A DNA stretch of 64,000 nucleotides from Cellulomonas sp. S1-8 (GCF_026184235.1 NZ_CP110806.1:3472001-3536000), one strand, 5' to 3'; positions 1 to 9,099 are shown, numbered from the stretch's first letter. Notes: generated by a model not told the origin, from the sequence alone. Made by a program: numbers and translations.

Positions 1-1353
1 GCCGACATCACCGACCGCAAGCGGCTCGTCCAGGTCGCGCTGGTCATCTCCGTGGTGTCGTCCGCGCTGGCCGGCCTGTCGCACAGCACCGAGATGCTCA
101 TCGCGATGCGCGCGTTCCAGGGCATCGGCGCCGGCGGCCTGACGGCGCTGGGCACCGTGCTCATCGCCGACATCATCAGCCCCCGCGAGCGCGGCCGGTA
201 CATGGGCCTCATGGGCGCCGTGATGGCCGTCGGCATGGTCGGCGGCCCGCTGCTGGGCGGCGTCATCACCGACGCCGCGGGCTGGCGCTGGAACTTCTTC
301 GTCGGCCTGCCGTTCGCCGTCGCCGCGATCGTCGTGCTGCAGCGCACGCTGCACCTGCCCGCCGTCGTGCGCCGCCGCGTGCGCATCGACTGGGCCGGCG
401 CGCTCCTGCTCGCGGCGTCCGTCGCGACGCTGCTGCTGTGGGTGACGTTCGCCGGGACGTCGTTCGCGTGGCTGTCGTGGCAGACCGCGGCCATGGTCGG
501 CGGCTCCGCGCTCGGCGTCGTGGCGCTCGTCCGGGTGGAGTCGCGCGCGGCCGAGCCGATGATCCCCCTGCGCCTGTTCCGCAACCGCACCGTCGTGCTC
601 ACCGTGCTCGCGTCGGTCGCCGTCGGCATCGCGCTGTTCGGCACGCAGGTCTTCCTCAGCCAGTACATGCAGCTCGCCCGGGGCAAGACGCCCACCGAGT
701 CCGGCCTGCTGACCATCCCCATGGTCGTCGGCACGTTCCTCGCCTCGACGCTGTCGGGCCGCGCGATCTCCGCGAGCGGACGCTACAAGCGGATCATGGT
801 CGTCGGCGCCGTCCTGCTGACGGGCGGCCTCGGCCTCATGGGCACCATCGACGAGAGCACGAGCTTCACGCTCGTCGGGCTGTACATGCTGGTCGTCGGC
901 TGCGGTGTGGGCATGCTCATGCAGAACCTCGTCCTGGCGACGCAGAACACCCTCCCGATCGCGGACCTGGGGGCCGGCACGGCGACCGTCGCGTTCTTCC
1001 GCACGCTCGGGGGCGCCATCGGCGTCTCGGCCCTGGGCGCGCTGCTGTCGAACCGTGTCTCGCACCTGCTCGTCGACGGCCTGACGGGCATCGGCGTCGA
1101 CCCGGCCGCGCTGGGCGCCGGCGGCACGACGTCCCTGCCGGACCTGGCCACGCTGCCCGCGCCCGTCCGCGGTGTCGTCGAGCACGCGTTCGGCGTCGGT
1201 GTCGCGGACCTGTTCCTCGTCGGTGCGCCGATCGCCCTGCTGGCGCTCGTGGCGGTCCTCGCGCTGCGCGAGGTGCCGCTGGGGCGCGCGTCCGGCGTCG
1301 AGCAGCGCCTCGCCGCGCAGGCCGAGCGCTCAGAGCCCGTCGCCGCCGCCTGA
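1..1353 (+). CDS. MFS drug-exporter-type transporter (DHA2-like), 5' end missing
   Basis: The frame is open from the first base, so the true start lies upstream; 450 residues are visible. It begins in a cytoplasmic-loop motif of MFS proteins (ADITDRKR) and continues through about ten hydrophobic segments. The run GGPLLGGVITD resembles antiporter motif C of drug/proton antiporters, and the long alternating hydrophobic C-terminal half fits the 14-helix DHA2 group. The probable role is proton-driven export of toxic compounds at the cytoplasmic membrane. Its 3' end overlaps the convergent MarR gene by 24 bases, so the two transcripts are antisense there; MarR proteins often control such pumps. 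Substrate unknown. Confidence 0.85.
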   Translation, partial: ADITDRKRLVQVALVISVVSSALAGLSHSTEMLIAMRAFQGIGAGGLTALGTVLIADIISPRERGRYMGLMGAVMAVGMVGGPLLGGVITDAAGWRWNFFVGLPFAVAAIVVLQRTLHLPAVVRRRVRIDWAGALLLAASVATLLLWVTFAGTSFAWLSWQTAAMVGGSALGVVALVRVESRAAEPMIPLRLFRNRTVVLTVLASVAVGIALFGTQVFLSQYMQLARGKTPTESGLLTIPMVVGTFLASTLSGRAISASGRYKRIMVVGAVLLTGGLGLMGTIDESTSFTLVGLYMLVVGCGVGMLMQNLVLATQNTLPIADLGAGTATVAFFRTLGGAIGVSALGALLSNRVSHLLVDGLTGIGVDPAALGAGGTTSLPDLATLPAPVRGVVEHAFGVGVADLFLVGAPIALLALVAVLALREVPLGRASGVEQRLAAQAERSEPVAAA

Positions 1354-1800
1354 CGTCGGGGGCGCGGCGCGCACGAGGTCCTCGTTGAGGCGCGCGAGCA
1401 GGTCGGCGAGCTGTGTCAGCTCGTCGGCCTGCCACGCGTCGAGGGACCGGCGCATGTACTCCTGCCGGCCGGTCCGGGCGTGCGCGAGCCGGCGCTCCCC
1501 CTCGCCGGTCAGCGCGAGCGGCTGGCTGCGCGAGTCGCTGGGGTCGGCCGACCGCGCGAGCAGCCCCAGCCGCTCCAGCCGGGCGACCTGCCGCGACATC
1601 GTGCCCCGGCCGACACCCAGGAGGTCCGCGAGGTCGCTCGCGCGCGTGCCCGGCGTGCGGGCCACCGTCGCGAGCAGCAGGTACGCGGACGCGTCGAGGT
1701 CCGGGTGCACCGTGCGGGCCAGACCCGCCGACGCGGCACGCGCCCGGCGCAGGAAGAGCCCCAGCTCCCGCTCGACGCGCAGCACAGGGTCGTCGCTCAT
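1330..1800 (-). CDS. MarR family transcriptional regulator
   Basis: 156-residue protein of normal MarR length. A winged helix-turn-helix is visible around residues 50-90 (TRASDLADLLGVGRGTMSRQ), followed by a wing with the DPSDSRS pattern typical of MarR proteins. Flanking helices at both ends would form the dimer. It should bind a palindromic operator as a dimer and release it on ligand binding. It is convergent with, and overlaps, the MFS exporter, which is the likely target, although the exporter's promoter lies outside the window. ATG start at 1800. Confidence 0.85.
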   Translation of the reverse strand: MSDDPVLRVERELGLFLRRARAASAGLARTVHPDLDASAYLLLATVARTPGTRASDLADLLGVGRGTMSRQVARLERLGLLARSADPSDSRSQPLALTGEGERRLAHARTGRQEYMRRSLDAWQADELTQLADLLARLNEDLVRAAPPTSGGGDGL

Positions 1801-1836
1801 GCGCCCATCCTGGCCCAGCGGCCGCCGCCTCGTCGC

Positions 1837-2595
1837 TCAGCGCGCCCAGGTGGCGCGGCGCCGCGCGACCTGCGCGATCGCGGAGACGCGGGCGGGGTCG
1901 AGCCGCTCGGGCAGCCGGCGGAAGATGTTGGGCACCTCGTGGCGCGCGATGACCAGGGCGTCCTGGACCGGGTGCTGCACGTCCCGCTCGAGGTCACCCG
2001 TGACCACGAGGACGGCCCGCACGCCGATGCCGGAGCACCCGGCGGACAGCAGCAGGCCCTGCACGCGCGCCGCCTCGAGGCGCGCGTCGCGCAGGTACGT
2101 CACGGCGCGGCCGTCGACGTGCATCGTGCCCGCGGCGGCGCGCACACGGCTGCCGGGATGGCGGCGCTCGGTGACCGTGTAGATGCCGCCGGGGCCGATC
2201 AGGAGGTGCTCCACGACGCTCCCCTGCCGGCCGAGCGGCACGTCGTGCACCGCCTGCCAACCCTCCTCGGCGAGGCGGTCCAGGCGCGAGCCGACCGGGC
2301 TGCCCCGCTCGCCGCGCGGCTCGTCGTCGTCGCCGAGCCACGCCTCGACGCCCGCACCCTCGAGAGCCTCGATGGACGCGAGCTCGGAGGTGACGGGCAG
2401 GACCAGCTCGGGGACGTCGGACCGCAGGTACGCCTGGGCCGCGCGCCGGACCCGGGCCTCCAGGACGGGGTCGTCGGCCACGACCTCGCCGGACTGAAGA
2501 TCGACGGAACCCACGCGCGCACCCGTCTCGTGCGTCACGTAGAGGCGGTCGGCACCGTAACGCCGCCATCGCCGAACAGTCAGGACCTCGTCCAC
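1837..2595 (-). CDS. NERD domain-containing protein
   Basis: 252 residues. The middle holds the core pattern of nuclease-related (NERD) domains: a strand-rich HLLIGPGGIYTVTERRHPG followed by RVRAAAGTMHVDGRAV and a later hydrophobic VRAVLVVTGDL strand. The N-terminal ~100 residues are not recognised. NERD domains belong to the restriction-endonuclease-like fold, but cellular roles are mostly unknown, so no reaction is assigned. The GTG start at 2595 has a TAATGC -10-like hexamer only about 5 bases upstream, which suggests a leaderless mRNA. msrB lies upstream on the same strand, 127 bases away. Confidence 0.7.
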   Translation of the reverse strand: MDEVLTVRRWRRYGADRLYVTHETGARVGSVDLQSGEVVADDPVLEARVRRAAQAYLRSDVPELVLPVTSELASIEALEGAGVEAWLGDDDEPRGERGSPVGSRLDRLAEEGWQAVHDVPLGRQGSVVEHLLIGPGGIYTVTERRHPGSRVRAAAGTMHVDGRAVTYLRDARLEAARVQGLLLSAGCSGIGVRAVLVVTGDLERDVQHPVQDALVIARHEVPNIFRRLPERLDPARVSAIAQVARRRATWAR

Positions 2596-2722
2596 GTTCG
2601 CATTATCGGCACCCGGGGCGTCCGACTTCAGCCCCGTCCACGGCGGATTCGGAGCAATGCGGCGTGTCGCGGCGTGTCGTCACCCGCACGGCCTCCTCCC
2701 CGACGAGCGGGTGACCTGCGGA

Positions 2723-3136
2723 TCAGGCGTCCGTCGCGGGCGTCGGCTCGAACGTGAGGCTGACGGAGTTCATGCAGAACCGGTCGCCCGTCGGCGTCTG
2801 CGGTGCGTCGTCGAAGACGTGACCCAGGTGGGACCCGCAGCGCGCGCAGCGCACCTCGGTGCGGACCATGCCCAGGGTGCGGTCCGTGATGAGCTCGACG
2901 CGGTCGCCGGCCAGCGGGGAGAAGAAGCTCGGCCACCCGCAGTGCGAGTCGAACTTGGTGTCGGAGCGGAACAGCTCGTTGTCGCACGCGCGGCAGCGGT
3001 ACACGCCCGCGCGGTGCTCGTCGAGCAGCGCGCCGGTCCACGCACGCTCGGTGCCCGCGCGGCGCAGCACCGCGAACTCCTGCGGCTCGAGCTCGAGCGC
3101 CCACTGGTCGTCGCTCTTGGTCACGGGGTAGGTCAC
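2723..3136 (-). CDS. msrB: Peptide methionine-R-sulfoxide reductase MsrB
   Basis: Reduces methionine-R-sulfoxide in proteins back to methionine in the cytoplasm, using thioredoxin. The 137 residues cover a full MsrB domain: zinc-binding CxxC pairs at Cys48/Cys51 and Cys97/Cys100, the CGWPSF motif at 66-71, and the catalytic cysteine Cys121 in RFCMNS (usually R[YF]CxNS). The frame is open further upstream, but GTG at 3136 was chosen because AAGGAGG lies 6 bases before it and translation from there gives exactly the family length. No MsrA is adjacent. Confidence 0.93.
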   Translation of the reverse strand: MTYPVTKSDDQWALELEPQEFAVLRRAGTERAWTGALLDEHRAGVYRCRACDNELFRSDTKFDSHCGWPSFFSPLAGDRVELITDRTLGMVRTEVRCARCGSHLGHVFDDAPQTPTGDRFCMNSVSLTFEPTPATDA

Positions 3137-3269
3137 GGTGGTCCTCCTTGGAGCGCACCGCCCCGGTGGCAGCACGCACCGATCCCAACACGCGACATTC
3201 ACCCGACGTTCCCGCGCGCACAGGACGGTCGTCCAGCGGGGCGTCTGTGCGTGGCGTGCGTCACGACAT

Positions 3270-3297
3270 ACCCTGAACGGGAGGATCCCGTCAGGGT
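3270..3297 (+). promoter_or_regulatory. Hairpin overlapping a -10-like site upstream of the GGDEF-EAL gene
   Basis: Twelve base pairs with one bulged A and a GGA loop: ACCCTGAACGGGA pairs with TCCCGTCAGGGT. It ends 15 bases before the GTG at 3313 and its left arm contains a possible -10 (TACCCT, 3269-3274). It could be an operator or a 5' mRNA hairpin. It does not match the c-di-GMP riboswitch pattern. Confidence 0.4.
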
Positions 3298-3312
3298 CAC
3301 CCGAGCCACGAG

Positions 3313-5334
3313 GTGCACGTGCCAGCTGGTCGCCGTCGTTCGAGCCCCACCCGCCGGTTCGCGGTCGTGAGCCTGGTCGGCATGGCACTGGTCGGTATCG
3401 CCCTGGTCCTGGTCACGTCCTCGCAGATGCAGGGCCAGGCCGTGCGCGACGGCACGGGCTCGGCCGCACGGATCGCGGAGTACGCGGCCGGGGTGGTCCC
3501 CTCGACCGCCTTCGTCACCGGGGTCCTGTCGAGCGACGAGCGCGCCGCGGTGACGGCGGCCACGGAGGGCTTCGACGACGACCTCGTCGAGCTGCGGCTC
3601 TGGAGCCTCGACGGACGCCTCATGTACTCCTCGGCGGCGGCCACGACCGGCCTGCCGCACACCGACCGGCTCGCCCAGGTCATGCAGGAGGGACAGCCCG
3701 ACGCCGTCGTCCAGCCGGACGTGCGCGCGGGGGGCGACGCCGCCGCCGAGCGCACCGTCCTCGACGTGTACGTCCCGGTGCTGCTCGCGGACACCGCGAC
3801 GCCCGACGCGCAGGGGGACGTCGCACCCGGTGCGGTGATCGGCGCGGCCGAGGTCATGCTCGACCACACCACGGCGCACCAGACGCTCCGCGCGACGACC
3901 CGCACGGTCACGCTCGTCGTCGTCGGCAGCCTCGTGCTGCTGTGGCTGCTGCTCTTCCAGATCGTGCACGCGACGTCACGCCGGCTGCGCGCCACGGCGC
4001 TCGACAACGCGCGCCTCGCGTTGCTCGACTCGCTGACCGGGCTGCCCAACCGGCGCCTGCTGGCCGACCAGATGCAGCGCGCCATCGAGCGGGTCGCGGA
4101 CGACGACACGCGCGTCGGGCTGATCCTGCTGGACATCGACCGGTTCAAGGACATCAACGACACGCTCGGCCACGATCACGGCGACGAGCTGCTGCAGCAG
4201 GTCGCCGAGCGCCTGCGCCACGCGCTGCGCGACGACGACGTGGTCGCACGGCTCGGCGGCGACGAGTTCGCGATCCTGCTGCCCGACGTCCGCACGGTCG
4301 CGAACGCCGAGCGGCTGGCGCGCCGCGTGCGCGGCCTGTTCGCCCGCCCTTTCGAGCTGAGCGACATCGGGCTGCACGTCGAGACGTCGATCGGCGTCGC
4401 CTGCCTGCCGGACCACGCGAGCGACGCGTCCGCGCTGATGCGCACCGCCGACATCGCGATGTACGCCGCGAAGCACCACCGCGCGGGTGTCAGCGTGTAC
4501 TCCCCCGACGCGGACGACTCCTCGCCGGCCCGCCTCGTGCTGCTGGGCGAGCTGCACCGGGCGCTCGAGGCGCGCAGCGACCCGGACTCGGTGCCGCAGC
4601 TCGAGATGCACTACCAGCCGAAGATCGACCTGTCGTCGCAGCGCGTCGTCGGGCTCGAGGCCCTGATCCGGTGGCGGCACCCGACGCGCGGGCTCCTGGC
4701 ACCGGGCACGTTCGTGCCGCTCGCCGAGCAGTCGGGCCTGATCCACCGCGTCACGGCGTTCGCGCTCGAGGAGTCGGTGCGCCAGCTCGCGCGGTGGCGC
4801 GCGCAGGGTGCGGCCGTGCCGGTGGCGGTGAACCTGTCGGCGCACGACGTCGCGAGCCCCGCCGTCGTCGACATGATCGAGCAGCTGCTCGCCGAGCACG
4901 GCGTCGAGGCGTCCCTCCTCGAGGTCGAGATCACGGAGACCGCGCTGGTCGCGGACCGTTCCCGCGTCGTCCCGGTGCTCGAGCGCCTCGGTGCGCTGGG
5001 CATCCGCGTGGCGATCGACGACTTCGGCACCGGGACCACGTCGATCTCGCAGCTGCGCGACCTGCCGGTGGCGGAGCTGAAGATCGACCGGGTGTTCGTC
5101 GCTGACCTGGGCGAGGGCGGGCGCGCCGGGTCGGAGCTCGTCGTGCAGGCGATGGTGGACCTGGCGCACTCGTTCGGGCTGGGGGTGGTCGCCGAGGGCG
5201 TCGAGGACGAGGAGACCGCGCTGACGCTCGCGCGCCTCGGGGTCGACCGGGCGCAGGGGTTCCTGTGGGCGCGGCCCGCGCCGGCGGACGCACTTCACCC
5301 GCCGGGCAGCCAGTCGCTCCACCCGATCGGATGA
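3313..5334 (+). CDS. Membrane GGDEF-EAL protein (c-di-GMP turnover)
   Basis: 673 residues. A membrane helix at about 16-38, an extracellular sensor-like region to about 195, a second helix near 198-220, then GGDEF and EAL domains. The GGDEF motif is intact at 315-319 (diguanylate cyclase signature), and the EAL motif is intact at 449-451, with DDFGTG later as expected for an active c-di-GMP phosphodiesterase. Either or both activities are possible, so the net direction cannot be read from sequence. GTG start at 3313. It lies immediately upstream of the TasA/SipW-like module, which would fit c-di-GMP control of surface or matrix proteins; that link is inference. Confidence 0.92.
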   Translation: MHVPAGRRRSSPTRRFAVVSLVGMALVGIALVLVTSSQMQGQAVRDGTGSAARIAEYAAGVVPSTAFVTGVLSSDERAAVTAATEGFDDDLVELRLWSLDGRLMYSSAAATTGLPHTDRLAQVMQEGQPDAVVQPDVRAGGDAAAERTVLDVYVPVLLADTATPDAQGDVAPGAVIGAAEVMLDHTTAHQTLRATTRTVTLVVVGSLVLLWLLLFQIVHATSRRLRATALDNARLALLDSLTGLPNRRLLADQMQRAIERVADDDTRVGLILLDIDRFKDINDTLGHDHGDELLQQVAERLRHALRDDDVVARLGGDEFAILLPDVRTVANAERLARRVRGLFARPFELSDIGLHVETSIGVACLPDHASDASALMRTADIAMYAAKHHRAGVSVYSPDADDSSPARLVLLGELHRALEARSDPDSVPQLEMHYQPKIDLSSQRVVGLEALIRWRHPTRGLLAPGTFVPLAEQSGLIHRVTAFALEESVRQLARWRAQGAAVPVAVNLSAHDVASPAVVDMIEQLLAEHGVEASLLEVEITETALVADRSRVVPVLERLGALGIRVAIDDFGTGTTSISQLRDLPVAELKIDRVFVADLGEGGRAGSELVVQAMVDLAHSFGLGVVAEGVEDEETALTLARLGVDRAQGFLWARPAPADALHPPGSQSLHPIG

Positions 5335-5398
5335 ACACTGACGTGACGTCTCAAGTCCGCTGGGGAACGTGCCGAGAGGTACCGAAGAGGCCGCACTG

Positions 5399-5416
5399 GG
5401 CCCGCGACCGCGGGCC
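5399..5416 (+). other. Short inverted repeat in the gap before the TasA-like gene
   Basis: GGCCCGCG and CGCGGGCC around two bases form an 8-bp hairpin, 48 bases upstream of the TasA-like start and downstream of the GGDEF-EAL stop. It could be a weak terminator or a chance GC-rich repeat. Confidence 0.3.
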
Positions 5417-5464
5417 TACGACCAGGGCACGCGCGAGCGCGCCCGACAGGAAGGACCGACGCGC

Positions 5465-6139
5465 ATGATGGACGAGCTGCTCGAGGAGATGATCGACCCC
5501 GAGCCCTCGCGGCAGGACGCCGCTCGGCGCCGTCGCGCCTGGGCCACCGGCTCGATCCTCGTCCTCGCCGCGATCGGTGTGACCTCGCTGACGACGTCCG
5601 CGCTGTTCACCGACCAGGACTCCCTGACGGGCACCATCAGCACGGGCACGATCGTGCTCACCGCGGACGGCGCGCAGTTCACGATGCCCGTCGGCGGGCT
5701 CGCCCCCGGTGGGACCGTCGTCGCCCCGGTGACGCTGAGCAACGTCGGCTCGCTGGAGCTGCGGTACGCCGTGAGCCTGTCCGCGGCGACCACGACACCG
5801 GGTGCCGGCACGGCCGGTACCGGTGACCTGCGCGACCAGCTGCGCGCACGCGTGCTCGCCGACGCGACGTGCACGCTCACGAGCGCCGAGACGGCTCCCG
5901 TGCTGGGTGACACGCAGACGCTCGTCGGCACCGAGTTCGGCCAGCCGGCGACGATGACGCCGATCGTCGGCGACCCCGCGACGGGCAACCAGACGGGCGA
6001 CCGCGTCCTGGCGGGCGTCACGGGCGCCGAGACGTTGTGCGTGCGGGTCGACATGTCCCGCGACGCGGACAACACCTACCAGAACACCGCTGCCGAGCTG
6101 ACCTTCCAGTTCGACTCCGAGCAGACGGTGAACAACTGA
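5465..6139 (+). CDS. TasA-like exported protein with SipW-type signal peptide
   Basis: 224 residues. A charged N-terminus (RRRR at 21-24) is followed by a hydrophobic segment at about 27-43 and then SALFTDQDSLTGTISTGTI, the arrangement seen in proteins processed by SipW-type signal peptidases (TasA/camelysin-like). The mature part is beta-rich and Thr/Ala-rich with two cysteines, as in secreted surface proteins. The ATG at 5465 (ATGATG) has AGGAAGGA nine bases upstream. The signal peptidase gene starts seven bases downstream, so the two are probably cotranscribed. In Bacillus TasA forms biofilm fibres; whether this protein polymerises is not shown. Confidence 0.75.
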   Translation: MMDELLEEMIDPEPSRQDAARRRRAWATGSILVLAAIGVTSLTTSALFTDQDSLTGTISTGTIVLTADGAQFTMPVGGLAPGGTVVAPVTLSNVGSLELRYAVSLSAATTTPGAGTAGTGDLRDQLRARVLADATCTLTSAETAPVLGDTQTLVGTEFGQPATMTPIVGDPATGNQTGDRVLAGVTGAETLCVRVDMSRDADNTYQNTAAELTFQFDSEQTVNN

Positions 6140-6146
6140 GACGACC

Positions 6147-6860
6147 TTGACCACGGCGCAGCGGGCACCTGAGCCCTTCGTCGACCGCCGCGCCACTCGG
6201 CCGGCGGTCCGGCGGCGCACGCCGTGGTGGCGTCGGGCGACGAGCGCGGCGCTGTGGGGCATCGTGGTCGTCGGCGTCCTGGCGTACCTGACGTCGCTCG
6301 CGGTGCCCCTGTGGTTCCAGTCGCAGGGGCAGCGCCTGCTCATCGTGACGTCGGGGTCGATGGCGCCCCAGTTCGTCGCCGGGGACGTCGTCGTGCTGCG
6401 CGCGGTCACCGACGCGTCCGAGCTCAAGCCGGGTCTGGTCGTGACGTTCCAGCCGGTCGGCGCGACGGGGCTGGTGACGCACCGCATCGTCTCGCTGCAC
6501 AGCCTGCCCGCGATGCAGGACGTCGGCGACGGCTCGGGCCGCATGGAGCCCGTGCTGGACGACGCCGGCGAGCCCGTGATGCAGCCGTACATCCGCACGC
6601 AGGGCGACGCGAACCGTCGGCCGGACGCGAACGCGACGCCGGTCGAGCGGGTGCGCGGCGTGCTGCTGAGCGAGCACCACGGCTGGGGGTCGGTGCTGAC
6701 GTGGGCGACGTCCCCGCAGGGCCGCGCTGTCATGCTGGTGCCTCCGCTGCTGGCGCTGGCCGCGCTCGAGGTGGTCTCCGTGGTGGAGGCGCGCCGCCGC
6801 GCGCGGGCGTCCCGCCGACCGCTGGACGACAGGAGGGTCGATGCGCTCCTCCTCGACTGA
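6147..6860 (+). CDS. SipW-like (Ser-His type) signal peptidase I
   Basis: 237 residues. A membrane helix at about 33-56 is followed by the nucleophile motif TSGSM with Ser71, then LVTHRI with His112 where bacterial Ser-Lys enzymes have lysine, and TQGDANRRPD at 151-160. This is the archaeal/eukaryotic-type arrangement found in SipW. A second helix at about 192-212 anchors the C-terminus. It should remove signal peptides from neighbouring substrates at the outer face of the membrane. The TTG at 6147 is the best start available; no strong ribosome site precedes it, so coupling to the upstream gene is likely. Its last 20 bases overlap the next gene. Confidence 0.85.
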   Translation: MTTAQRAPEPFVDRRATRPAVRRRTPWWRRATSAALWGIVVVGVLAYLTSLAVPLWFQSQGQRLLIVTSGSMAPQFVAGDVVVLRAVTDASELKPGLVVTFQPVGATGLVTHRIVSLHSLPAMQDVGDGSGRMEPVLDDAGEPVMQPYIRTQGDANRRPDANATPVERVRGVLLSEHHGWGSVLTWATSPQGRAVMLVPPLLALAALEVVSVVEARRRARASRRPLDDRRVDALLLD

Positions 6861-7065
6861 CGTGTGGTGGCGCCGCGCCCCCGAGGACCGCGGCACGTGG
6901 GTGCGGCTGGGGGTGCTGGTGCTGCTCGTCGTCCTGCTGCTGCTCGCCCCCGCGCCCGCCCGGACCGGAGCGCTGCTGACGGGCACGACGCAGGCGACGA
7001 CCACCGTGTCCACGCTGCCGGACTTCTCCGCCCCGGTGGACGACGCGACGCCCGCCGCGGGCTGA
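6841..7065 (+). CDS. Small membrane/exported protein, probable SipW-type substrate
   Basis: 74 residues, starting at ATG 6841 with AGGAGG at 6831-6836, inside the end of the signal peptidase gene. A long Leu/Val helix at about 22-40 is followed by ARTGALLTGTTQATTTVSTL, which resembles the post-helix region of the TasA-like protein two genes upstream (SALFTDQDSLTG). Only about 30 residues remain after the presumed cleavage site. It could be a minor matrix or assembly factor (compare TapA in Bacillus), a short secreted peptide, or a decayed substrate. Function not established. Confidence 0.65.
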   Translation: MRSSSTDVWWRRAPEDRGTWVRLGVLVLLVVLLLLAPAPARTGALLTGTTQATTTVSTLPDFSAPVDDATPAAG

Positions 7066-7125
7066 GACGCGGCGCGCTCCCCCGGCGGAATACCGGCGGC
7101 GGGGCGACGGTTGAGGCGCCTGATC

Positions 7126-7139
7126 GATGCAAACGCATC
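7126..7139. promoter_or_regulatory. Palindrome upstream of the flavin monooxygenase gene
   Basis: GATGC and GCATC flank AAAC, ending 23 bases before the ATG at 7163. The position suits an operator for the monooxygenase/reductase pair or part of its promoter. No regulator is adjacent. Confidence 0.35.
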
Positions 7140-7162
7140 AACATTGACGAGCGAGGTGCACC

Positions 7163-8347
7163 ATGCAGTTCGGGATCTTCTCCGTCGGCGACGTGACGAC
7201 CGACCCCACCACCGGCCGGACCCCCGACGACACCGAGCGCGTGCGCGCCATGCTGACGATCGCCGAGCACGCCGACGCCGCCGGGCTCGACGTCTTCGCC
7301 ACCGGCGAGCACCACAACCCGCCGTTCGTCACCTCGTCGCCCACCACGATGCTCGGCTACCTCGCGGGCCGCACGAAGAACATCCTGCTGTCGACCGCGA
7401 CCACCCTCGTCACCACCAACGACCCGGTCCGCCTGGCCGAGGAGTACGCGATGCTCCAGGTCATCGCGGACGGGCGCATGGACCTCATGATGGGCCGCGG
7501 CAACACCGGACCCGTGTACCCCTGGTTCGGCAAGGACATCCGCCAGGCCCTGCCGCTCGCGATCGAGAACTACGCGCTCGTGCGCCGGCTGTGGGACGAG
7601 GACGTCGTGGACTGGAGCGGCAAGTTCCGCACCCCGCTCCAGGGCTTCACGTCCACGCCCCGTCCGCTCGACGGCGTCGCGCCCTTCGTGTGGCACGGGT
7701 CGATCCGCACCCCCGAGATCGCCGAGCAGGCCGCGTTCTACGGCGACGGCTTCCTGCACAACGCGATCTTCTGGCCCATGGAGCACACCGCGCAGATGGT
7801 GAACTTCTACCGTCGGCGCTACGAGCACCACGGGCACGGCCGCGCCGACCAGGCCATCGTGGGGCTGGGCGGACAGGTGTTCATGCGCAAGAACAGCCAG
7901 GCCGCGTGGGACGAGTTCCGCCCCTACTTCGACGAGGCGCCCGTCTACGGGCACGGGCCGACCATGGAGGACTTCACGCGCGAGACGCCGCTGACCGTCG
8001 GCAGCCCGCAGCAGGTCATCGACCGCTACGGCGCCTTCTGGGAGCAGGTCGGCCACTACCAGCGCCAGCTGTTCCTCATCGACCACGCGGGTCTGCCTCT
8101 CAAGACCGTCCTGGAGCAGATCGACATCCTCGCGCAGGACGTCGTGCCGGTGCTCCGCAAGGAGGCCGAGGCGCGTCGTCCCGCGGACGTCCCGGCGAAC
8201 CCGCCGTCGCACGCCGAGCGCGTCGCCGCGGCCCGCGCCGCAGGCCGCACGCACGCCCAGCAGGCCGCCCCGGCGGACCACTGGACGGGCAAGGCGGCCG
8301 AGGACGACCTCGAGGCCGCCCAGGCCGCGGGCGCCACCACCCGCTGA
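7163..8347 (+). CDS. LLM-class flavin-dependent monooxygenase, CE1758-like
   Basis: 394 residues with the luciferase-like TIM-barrel pattern: MQFGIFSVGDV start, an early GEHHNPPF loop, and a central MMGRGNTGPVYPWFGKD region typical of the CE1758 group. It would use reduced FMN and O2 to oxidise an unknown organic substrate in the cytoplasm. The C-terminal ~60 residues are Ala-rich and probably disordered. The next gene is an FMN reductase of the partner type (CE1759 group), which would supply FMNH2. The gap between them is 96 bases and carries a palindromic repeat. ATG at 7163. Confidence 0.85.
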   Translation: MQFGIFSVGDVTTDPTTGRTPDDTERVRAMLTIAEHADAAGLDVFATGEHHNPPFVTSSPTTMLGYLAGRTKNILLSTATTLVTTNDPVRLAEEYAMLQVIADGRMDLMMGRGNTGPVYPWFGKDIRQALPLAIENYALVRRLWDEDVVDWSGKFRTPLQGFTSTPRPLDGVAPFVWHGSIRTPEIAEQAAFYGDGFLHNAIFWPMEHTAQMVNFYRRRYEHHGHGRADQAIVGLGGQVFMRKNSQAAWDEFRPYFDEAPVYGHGPTMEDFTRETPLTVGSPQQVIDRYGAFWEQVGHYQRQLFLIDHAGLPLKTVLEQIDILAQDVVPVLRKEAEARRPADVPANPPSHAERVAAARAAGRTHAQQAAPADHWTGKAAEDDLEAAQAAGATTR

Positions 8348-8352
8348 GCCGT

Positions 8353-8427
8353 GCCGGATCGCCCCCTCACCGCGAGAGGGCGATCCGGCCCCCGCACACC
8401 CCCGCCCGTGACCGGGCGATCCAGCCC
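8353..8427. repeat. GGCGATCC palindromic repeat, locus A
   Basis: Two arms, 8353-8368 and 8374-8389, are complementary over 16 bp with one mismatch around a 5-base loop, and a third half-copy with core GGGCGATCCAGCCCC lies at 8413-8427. The same three-part layout recurs at 24899-24967. Here it sits between two genes that look cotranscribed, so it may form an intercistronic mRNA hairpin. Confidence 0.75.
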
Positions 8428-8443
8428 CACCCAGGAGGACCCC

Positions 8444-9064
8444 GTGCCGTCCCGTTCGATCGTCGTCGTGTCCGGCGGGCTCTCGCAGCCGTCGTCGACG
8501 CGGCTGCTGGCCGACCGCCTCACCCAGGCGGTCGTCGCGGACCTCACCGCCCGCGGCGTCGACACCGTCGTCGAGGTCGTGGAGCTGCGCAGCCTCGCGC
8601 ACGACGTCGTCGACATGACCCTCACCGGCTACGCCCGCCCCGACCTCGCCGCTGCGCAGAGCGCGCTGGCGGGCGCCGACGGCGTCATCGCCGTCACGCC
8701 CGTCTTCGCGGCCTCGTACGCCGGGCTCTTCAAGTCGTTCGTCGACGTGCTCGACCCCGACACCCTGCAGGGCACACCCGTGCTGCTCGGCGCGACCGGC
8801 GGCACCGCGCGCCACTCCCTCGCGCTCGAGCACGCGATGCGCCCGCTGTTCGCGTACCTGCACGCCGACGTCGTCCCGACGTCCGTGTTCGCCGCGACCG
8901 ACGACTGGGCCGACGCGGGCACCGAGCACGTCCGGCCCCTGCCCGCGCGCATCACCCGCGCCGCGGCCGAGCTCGCGCAGCGCGTCGCGACGCGCGAGCG
9001 GGTCGCCCCCGCCGACCCGTACGACGCGGTGCCGTCGTTCGAGGACCTGCTCGGGGGCCAGTGA
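8444..9064 (+). CDS. LLM-partnered FMN reductase (CE1759-like, NADPH-dependent)
   Basis: 206 residues of the NADPH-dependent FMN reductase flavodoxin fold: SIVVVSGGLSQPSSTRLLAD forms the phosphate loop near residues 4-23, and AVTPVFAASYAGLFKSFVD is the typical second flavin-contact region. It would reduce FMN for the monooxygenase encoded just upstream. The reading frame extends back to 8351, but GTG 8444 was chosen because AGGAGG lies five bases before it and the extra upstream codons fall in the palindromic repeat. Followed by a strong bidirectional terminator. Confidence 0.85.
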   Translation: MPSRSIVVVSGGLSQPSSTRLLADRLTQAVVADLTARGVDTVVEVVELRSLAHDVVDMTLTGYARPDLAAAQSALAGADGVIAVTPVFAASYAGLFKSFVDVLDPDTLQGTPVLLGATGGTARHSLALEHAMRPLFAYLHADVVPTSVFAATDDWADAGTEHVRPLPARITRAAAELAQRVATRERVAPADPYDAVPSFEDLLGGQ

Positions 9065-9099
9065 GCGCGAGGTGACGGCGGCGCGACCCGCCGCACGAC

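Noticed and set aside
3239..3312. Possible c-di-GMP riboswitch before the GGDEF-EAL gene
   Set aside because: The conserved GCAAA and tetraloop-receptor elements are not seen; only a simple hairpin.
3138..5105. Plus-strand frame of 655 codons overlapping the GGDEF-EAL gene
   Set aside because: Arg/Ala-rich frame-shifted reading; the GGDEF and EAL motifs are in the other frame.
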